The notes under the pieces are model-generated. The model had not been told where the DNA came from. It worked only from the letters and a program-made list of their open reading frames with translations, and ran no database searches. DNA of 64,000 bases from DAOUBP01 sp964474695 (lineage in GTDB: Bacteria > Chloroflexota > Anaerolineae > CG2-30-64-16). The stretch is taken from contig CAYYTK010000025.1 of the NCBI GenBank assembly GCA_964474695.1, forward strand, positions 7,485 to 71,484, in the 5' to 3' direction. Shown piece after piece: positions 59,690 through 64,000 of the stretch (the first letter of the stretch is position 1; every line of letters begins with the position of its first letter). Made by a program: the position numbers and the translations under genes.

Positions 59690-60331
59690 CTATTCTGCAC
59701 CGGGCAGGCGCTCGCCTTTATAGATCCACACCTTGATACCGATCCGCCCATAGGTGGTCAAAGCCTCGCCACTGGCGTAGTCTAGCTCAGCACGCAACGT
59801 GTGACGCGGGATGCGACCTTCACGGATCGTCTCCACCCGGGCCATCTCAGATCCCGCCAGACGGCCGCCACAACGGATCATGCACCCCTGAGCACCCGAC
59901 TTAAGCGCCCGCAGCACAGCCTGTTTCATGGCACGCTTATGTGAGATGCGACGACCGAGCTGCTCAGCAATGCTATACGCCACAAGATAAGCATCGGTCT
60001 CCGGGTGATCGATCTCGGCGATATCCAGCTTCACGCGCTTGCCAGTAACTTGCTGCAAATCGTTTCGCAGCGCGTTCACTGTGGCGCCCTTGCGCCCGAT
60101 CATGACGCCAGGCTTCGCGGAATGCACGGTAACCCGGACCTGGTTAGGCGGGAAGCGTTCGATTTCCACCTTGGAAATCTGAGCATCCGGAAGCGTATTC
60201 AGCAGGATCTTGCGAATCTTGCGATCCTCTGCCACTAACTTGGTATACTCCTCGCCCTCAGCATACCAGCGAGAGCGATGCTGCTCAGTGGTGCCGAGAC
60301 GAAAGCCAATGGGATTAACTTTGCGGCCCAA
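59690..60331 (-). CDS. rpsC: Ribosomal protein S3
   Basis: 213 residues from a TTG at 60331, decided by AGGAGG 5 bases upstream and by agreement with the family start GRKVNPIGFRLG. KH domain: VTVHSAKPGVMIGRKGATVNALRNDLQQVTGK. C-terminus: GCMIRCGGRLAGSEMARVETIREGRIPRHTLRAELDYASGEALTTYGRIGIKVWIYKGERL. S3 lies at the mRNA entry. Confidence 0.96.
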   Translation of the reverse strand: MGRKVNPIGFRLGTTEQHRSRWYAEGEEYTKLVAEDRKIRKILLNTLPDAQISKVEIERFPPNQVRVTVHSAKPGVMIGRKGATVNALRNDLQQVTGKRVKLDIAEIDHPETDAYLVAYSIAEQLGRRISHKRAMKQAVLRALKSGAQGCMIRCGGRLAGSEMARVETIREGRIPRHTLRAELDYASGEALTTYGRIGIKVWIYKGERLPGAE

Positions 60332-60363
60332 TGCTGCCTCCTTAACAAGCGCCAAAGGCGCTA

Positions 60364-60702
60364 CTATTGCCGTTCCTCAAGAACCACGGTGATGTGCGAA
60401 GATCGCCGGATGATCGGCTTGAACCGTCCGCGCGCCCCAAAACGACGCCAGCGCCGCAACGGCGCCCCGTCAGCACTGATGACGGCGACATACATGTCCT
60501 CACGAGCCAGGCCCAAATTCTCCTCGGCATTTGCCAGGGCAGAAGCGATGGTCTTGGCCACCGGGTCGGCCGCCGATTGCGGCATGTAGCGCAGCAAAGC
60601 CAGAGCATTCTCGGCCCGCATCCCACGCACCTGATCAATCACCCACCGGGTCTTCTGCGGGGAAATCCCCACGTACTTTGTAATCGCCCGAACTTCCATC
60701 AT
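60364..60702 (-). CDS. rplV: Ribosomal protein L22
   Basis: 112 residues. EVRAITKYVGISPQKTRWVIDQVRGMRAENALALLRYMPQSAADPVAKTIASALANAEEN and RFGARGRFKPIIRRSSHITVVLEE are typical; the long loop reaches the exit tunnel, where macrolide resistance changes arise. It lies 7 bases after rpsS. A GCGCC-TTT-GGCGC hairpin follows the stop. Confidence 0.96.
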   Translation of the reverse strand: MMEVRAITKYVGISPQKTRWVIDQVRGMRAENALALLRYMPQSAADPVAKTIASALANAEENLGLAREDMYVAVISADGAPLRRWRRFGARGRFKPIIRRSSHITVVLEERQ

Positions 60703-60709
60703 TTCACCC

Positions 60710-60988
60710 CTAGCGCGTGGTTTTCTTCTCGGCTCTCACATGCCCACGGAAGAACCGAGTGGGTGCGAACTCGCCCAATTTGTGCCCCACCATGTTTTCA
60801 GCAACGTAGATCGGAACATGGCGACGGCCATCATGGACTGCGATCGTGTGACCGACCATCTGCGGAAAGACCGTCGAAGCGCGCGACCAGGTTTTGACTA
60901 CCTGCTTCTTCCCGGTGCGATTCATCGCTTCAACCTTCTTCAACAGCTTGGGCTGTACGTACGGCCCTTTCTTCAACGATCGAGACAT
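60710..60988 (-). CDS. rpsS: Ribosomal protein S19
   Basis: 92 residues from the ATG at 60988 (GTGAGGGA upstream). SRSLKKGPYVQPKLLKKVEAMNRTGKKQVVKTWSRASTVFPQMVGHTIAVHDGRRHVPIYVAENMVGHKLGEFAPTRFFRGH is standard S19, a head protein that contacts the large subunit. It lies 13 bases after rplB. Confidence 0.97.
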   Translation of the reverse strand: MSRSLKKGPYVQPKLLKKVEAMNRTGKKQVVKTWSRASTVFPQMVGHTIAVHDGRRHVPIYVAENMVGHKLGEFAPTRFFRGHVRAEKKTTR

Positions 60989-61001
60989 TCCCTCACCCCC
61001 A

Positions 61002-61832
61002 TCACTTCTTGCTGCGGCGGCGCACAATGAACTGGTTGGTCAATTTGTTCTTGCGCGTCTTGTAGCCCAAAGCCGGCTTGCCCCACGGCGTCTTAGGCCC
61101 TGGCATACCAACTGAAGAGCGGCCCTCGCCTCCACCATGTGGATGCGAGTTCGGATCCATCGCCGTGCCGCGCACTGTCGGACGCCAACCCAGCCACCGC
61201 TTGCGGCCCGCCTTGCCCAAGTTAATGTTTGCGTGGTCGACATTACCCACTTGCCCGATGGTTGCCAGGCAGCCAAGAGGCACCTTCCGAACTTCACCGC
61301 TCGGCAGACGCACCTGAGCGTAGTCGCCTTCCTTGGCCATCACCTGAGCTGCGGTTCCAGCCGAGCGTGCCAATTGGCCACCCCGACCGGGCTGCAATTC
61401 AATGTTATGCACCATCGTGCCCAGCGGAACATTACGCAGCGGCAACGTATTGCCCACGCGCACTTCAGCTTCCGGGCCAGACATGAGCCGAGCACCCACC
61501 TTCAGGCCCAGCGGCGCCAGGATGTAGCGGCGTTCACCATCGGCATACGCCAGCAAGGCGATGCGAGCCGAACGGTTCGGATCATACTCGACCGAGTCTA
61601 CGCGCGCCGGAATTCCATGTTTGTCGCGCTTGAAATCGATCACACGGTACATGCGCTTGTGACCACCACCGCGATGGCGAACTGTCACGCGCCCCACGTT
61701 GTTTCGTCCCGCCTGCCCAGCAAGTGGACGCAACAGCGACTTTTCCGGGGTGGACCGTGTCACTTCTTCAAACGTCGAGACGCTCATCCCACGTCGCCCT
61801 GGCGAGGTGGGCTTGTACATCTTGATCGCCAT
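61002..61832 (-). CDS. rplB: Ribosomal protein L2
   Basis: 276 residues from the ATG at 61832, immediately after rplW. MAIKMYKPTSPGRRG at the start, NNVGRVTVRHRGGGHKRMYRVIDF, and the C-terminal RGTAMDPNSHPHGGGEGRSSVGMPGPKTPWGKPALGYKTRKNK with the conserved His needed for peptidyl transfer and assembly. Confidence 0.97.
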   Translation of the reverse strand: MAIKMYKPTSPGRRGMSVSTFEEVTRSTPEKSLLRPLAGQAGRNNVGRVTVRHRGGGHKRMYRVIDFKRDKHGIPARVDSVEYDPNRSARIALLAYADGERRYILAPLGLKVGARLMSGPEAEVRVGNTLPLRNVPLGTMVHNIELQPGRGGQLARSAGTAAQVMAKEGDYAQVRLPSGEVRKVPLGCLATIGQVGNVDHANINLGKAGRKRWLGWRPTVRGTAMDPNSHPHGGGEGRSSVGMPGPKTPWGKPALGYKTRKNKLTNQFIVRRRSKK

Positions 61833-61833
61833 A

Positions 61834-62124
61834 TTACACACCCTCGAAGAACTGGATCGTGCTCCCAGGCGCCAGCGTCACCAAAGCCTTCTTATAAGCG
61901 GACTTCTTGGTGATCATGACGCGGCCATAGCGCCCCTTCTTGGCCGGGATGTTGACAACGTTGACATCGATGACCTTGACATTGAAGGCCGTCTCCACCG
62001 CGTCCTTGACCTGCATCTTGTTGGCGCGACGATCTACCTCGAAGGTATACTGGTGAGCCGCGTCGGCCTGCGCGTTGGACTTCTCGGTCACGATCGGGCG
62101 CTTGAGTATATCGTAAACGTGCAT
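61834..62124 (-). CDS. rplW: Ribosomal protein L23
   Basis: 96 residues. DILKRPIVTEKSNAQADAAHQYTFEVDRRANKMQVKDAVETAFNVKVIDVNVVNIPAKKGRYG is the L23 core. It is the main docking site for trigger factor and SRP at the tunnel exit. It lies 14 bases after rplD. Confidence 0.97.
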   Translation of the reverse strand: MHVYDILKRPIVTEKSNAQADAAHQYTFEVDRRANKMQVKDAVETAFNVKVIDVNVVNIPAKKGRYGRVMITKKSAYKKALVTLAPGSTIQFFEGV

Positions 62125-62138
62125 CTGATCTCCTCCAG

Positions 62139-62759
62139 CTAGCCCAAGATCCCTTCGATCACGGTCAACGCGTCCTGCGGGATGACCAAATAATCGTAGG
62201 TGAGCAAATCACGAATGTTGAGGTAGCTCGCACGCAACAACTTCACATCCGGCAAATTGTTCGCGGCTCGTTCAACGTTTTCATCTGCGCCGGCCATCAA
62301 GATCAAGACGCTGGAATCCGGCGTCAATCGTTGCAAGGCCAGAGCCATGTCCCGGGTCTTCGGCGTCGCAGCTTGCAGCGCGTCCAGGACGACCAGCTTC
62401 TCTTCTGCGGCCTTCACGGTCAAGGCCGAGCGCAAAGCCGCATGACGCATCTTGCGCGGCATAGCCTGCTCGTAGGAGCGCATGCTGGGGCCAAAGATAA
62501 TGCCGCCGCCGCGCCACTGCGCCGCCCGGATGGAGCCCTGACGTGCTCGACCAGTACCCTTTTGTTTCCAGGGCTTCCGACCACCACCGGCCACCTGGCT
62601 GCGGCCCTTGGTTTGGGCTGTGCCCAGGCGCGCATTTGCCAGTTGGCGCACCACTGCCTGGTGCATCAAAGGTATGTTTACGGGCGCCTCAAAGATCGCC
62701 TCGGCCAATTCGACCTCGCCGACCTTCTCGCCTGCCATGTTCATCAATGAGACTAACAT
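62139..62759 (-). CDS. rplD: Ribosomal protein L4
   Basis: 206 residues from the ATG at 62759, 5 bases after rplC; a longer frame reaching into rplC is rejected. AGGGRKPWKQKGTGRARQGSIRAAQWRGGGIIFGP is the long tunnel loop. LVVLDALQAATPKTRDMALAL follows. In E. coli L4 also represses the S10 operon. Confidence 0.96.
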   Translation of the reverse strand: MLVSLMNMAGEKVGEVELAEAIFEAPVNIPLMHQAVVRQLANARLGTAQTKGRSQVAGGGRKPWKQKGTGRARQGSIRAAQWRGGGIIFGPSMRSYEQAMPRKMRHAALRSALTVKAAEEKLVVLDALQAATPKTRDMALALQRLTPDSSVLILMAGADENVERAANNLPDVKLLRASYLNIRDLLTYDYLVIPQDALTVIEGILG

Positions 62760-62764
62760 CGTCA

Positions 62765-63403
62765 CTACCCCTGCTTGCGCGCTTCTGTGATCACCAACAG
62801 GCCGCCCTTTGCGCCTGGTACAGCGCCGCGCACTGCCAGCAAATTGCGCTCGGGGTCCACCAGCTCGACCCACAGATTCGACACCGTGACCGGTGCGTTG
62901 CCCATGTGGCCCGCCATCTTCTTGCCTTTGTAGATGCGGCCGGGGGTCGTACCCGAGCTGCTCGCGCCCGGCGCCCTCAGACGATCCGACTGGCCGTGTG
63001 TGCGCGGTCCGCCATGGAAACCATGCCGCTTGACCCCACCCTGAAACCCTCGCCCCTTGGAAACGCCCTTAACATCGACGCGCTCCCCAACTGCAAACAC
63101 ATCAGCGAGCAGCTTCTGGCCCACGGCATAATCCGTCACGGTCCTCATACGGATCTCGCGCAAAATCCGCACCGCAGGCAGGTTGGCATTGCGGCGGCGA
63201 ATATGGCCCAACTCGCCCTTAGTGAGTCGTCTCGGTTTGGTTTCTTGATAGCCCAGTTGGACGGCGGAGTAGCCGTCTTGATCTGACGTCTTGATCTGCG
63301 TGACGAAGCAGGGCCCAGCTTCAATCACGGTGACAGGCACCACGGTGCCCTTGGCGGTGAGCAATTGGGTCATGCCCACCTTACGACCCAGAAGACCTTT
63401 CAC
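62765..63403 (-). CDS. rplC: Ribosomal protein L3
   Basis: 212 residues. MKGLLGRKVGMTQL at the start, VKGVSKGRGFQGGVKRHGFHGGPRTHGQSDRLRAPGASSSGTTPGRIYKGKKMAGHMG is the conserved loop that reaches the peptidyl-transferase centre. It is preceded by AAGGAGGAACAGTG. A 152-base gap to rpsJ is long for this operon and holds a hairpin and degenerate heptamers. Confidence 0.97.
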   Translation of the reverse strand: MKGLLGRKVGMTQLLTAKGTVVPVTVIEAGPCFVTQIKTSDQDGYSAVQLGYQETKPRRLTKGELGHIRRRNANLPAVRILREIRMRTVTDYAVGQKLLADVFAVGERVDVKGVSKGRGFQGGVKRHGFHGGPRTHGQSDRLRAPGASSSGTTPGRIYKGKKMAGHMGNAPVTVSNLWVELVDPERNLLAVRGAVPGAKGGLLVITEARKQG

Positions 63404-63498
63404 TGTTCCTCCTTGGGACTGTCGTGACTCCCCTTTTGCGAGGGAGCCGCATCATCCCGCAGGATTGCAGACCCCGGATTGCGCTTTGCTGATCAGCG

Positions 63499-63561
63499 CC
63501 ATGTCGAGCAAGAGCTCAACATGGCGTGGGGCAATTCGCAATCAAGAATCCGCAATCACAA
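63499..63561. repeat. Hairpin and degenerate heptamers between rpsJ and rplC
   Basis: The heptamers ATTCGCA, ATCAAGA, ATCCGCA and ATCACAA run from 63534 to 63561; the last contains the rpsJ stop codon (63556-63558). Downstream on the minus strand lies a hairpin CCATGT-C-GAGC, loop AAGA, GCTC-A-ACATGG (63499-63524). Confidence 0.6.
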
Positions 63562-63864
63562 TTTGATCTCGATATCGACACCGGCCGGCAGATCGAGCTT
63601 GGTAAGATTCTCGATAGTTTTAGGGCCGGGTTCCAAGACATCGATCAGACGCTTGTGCGTACGGACTTCGAACTGCTCGCGGCTATCCTTGTCGATAAAC
63701 GGCGAACGAGTTACTGTGAACTTCTCGATACGCGTCGGCAGGGGCACGGGGCCAATCACATTGGCGCCCGTGCGCTCGGCAGCGTCCACAATCTTGCGCA
63801 CTGAGTCATCCAGCACCCGATGATCGAACGCCTTCAGCCGGATACGAATCCTATTCTTGGCCAT
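63556..63864 (-). CDS. rpsJ: Ribosomal protein S10
   Basis: 102 residues from the ATG at 63864; GGAGGGTGTC lies directly upstream. NRIRIRLKAFDHRVLDDSVRKIVDAAERTGANVIGPVPLPTRIEKFTVTRSPFIDKDSREQFEVRTHKRLIDVLEP is a standard S10, also known as NusE for its antitermination role with NusB. It lies 80 bases after the end of tuf. Confidence 0.97.
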   Translation of the reverse strand: MAKNRIRIRLKAFDHRVLDDSVRKIVDAAERTGANVIGPVPLPTRIEKFTVTRSPFIDKDSREQFEVRTHKRLIDVLEPGPKTIENLTKLDLPAGVDIEIKL

Positions 63865-63944
63865 GACACCCTCCGTAAGAGCGCGGCTGTCCACCGCAGC
63901 ATCCGTGTATGTTAGCCCCGGATGCCCCTCCTACCAGTTTATTA

Positions 63945-64000
<56 letters not shown>

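Overview
This is a GC-rich chromosomal segment from a bacterium that I infer to be a member of the Chloroflexota, probably Anaerolineae or a close relative. The inference rests on gene content and style, not on a 16S gene: secreted proteins with long Thr/Pro linkers, a monoderm-looking envelope gene set with mreBCD-mrdA-rodA but no outer-membrane genes, many short intergenic tandem repeats, and zinc-type versions of S4, S14 and L36. No rRNA, CRISPR array, insertion sequence or complete prophage was seen.

Layout. 1-3.9 kb (minus strand): a secreted GH99-like glycosidase cut by the window edge, an RlmI-like rRNA methyltransferase and tilS. 4.1-12.3 kb (plus): the rod-shape and wall-elongation cluster mreB-mreC-mreD-mrdA-rodA, then a lipoprotein and gltX. 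12.3-16 kb: an accessory stretch with an FGE/SUMF1-like protein, a C39-like papain-fold protein, tRNA-Gln(CTG), an AhpD-like protein, and a minus-strand operon of AbrB-type antitoxin, VapC toxin and an orphan contractile-injection inner-tube protein. 16-22.9 kb: tldD-tldE, a modular surface protein, a small membrane protein and a second RlmI-like methyltransferase that carries a dispersed repeat inside its reading frame. 22.9-27.2 kb: zinc-ribbon membrane protein, CorA, MFS transporter and AMMECR1 protein. 27.2-34.1 kb: a ClpC-like ATPase with a degenerate first ATPase domain, a methyltransferase overlapping a GH13 alpha-glucosidase, a PlsC-like acyltransferase and a lipid kinase. 34.4-45.6 kb: a DUF11-type surface protein, a NarL-type two-component pair, a PIG-L deacetylase, cysD-cysNC, a DUF5666-like protein upstream of an OmpR-type two-component pair, and mogA/moaB. 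45.8-64 kb (all minus): the ribosomal superoperon, read from the right as tuf (partial), S10-L3-L4-L23-L2-S19-L22-S3-L16-L29-S17-L14-L24-L5-S14-S8-L6-L18-S5-L30-L15-secY-adk-map-L36-S13-S11-S4-rpoA-L17-truA-L13-S9. The expected infA between map and rpmJ is absent.

The most notable non-genic feature is the density of several different repeat families. One is a 100-bp element with terminal inverted repeats that supplies the stop codons of two neighbouring genes. Another is a family of CCTGAGCGGAG modules, one copy of which is translated inside a methyltransferase. There are also heptamer and octamer tandem arrays between genes, including inside the ribosomal operon and between mreB and mreC, and a perfect 22-bp inverted repeat between two lipid genes. 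I see no convincing complete new defence or secretion system. The best candidates for unusual biology are the antitoxin-VapC-tube operon, the ClpC-like protein with a dead D1 domain, and the stop-codon-donating repeat.
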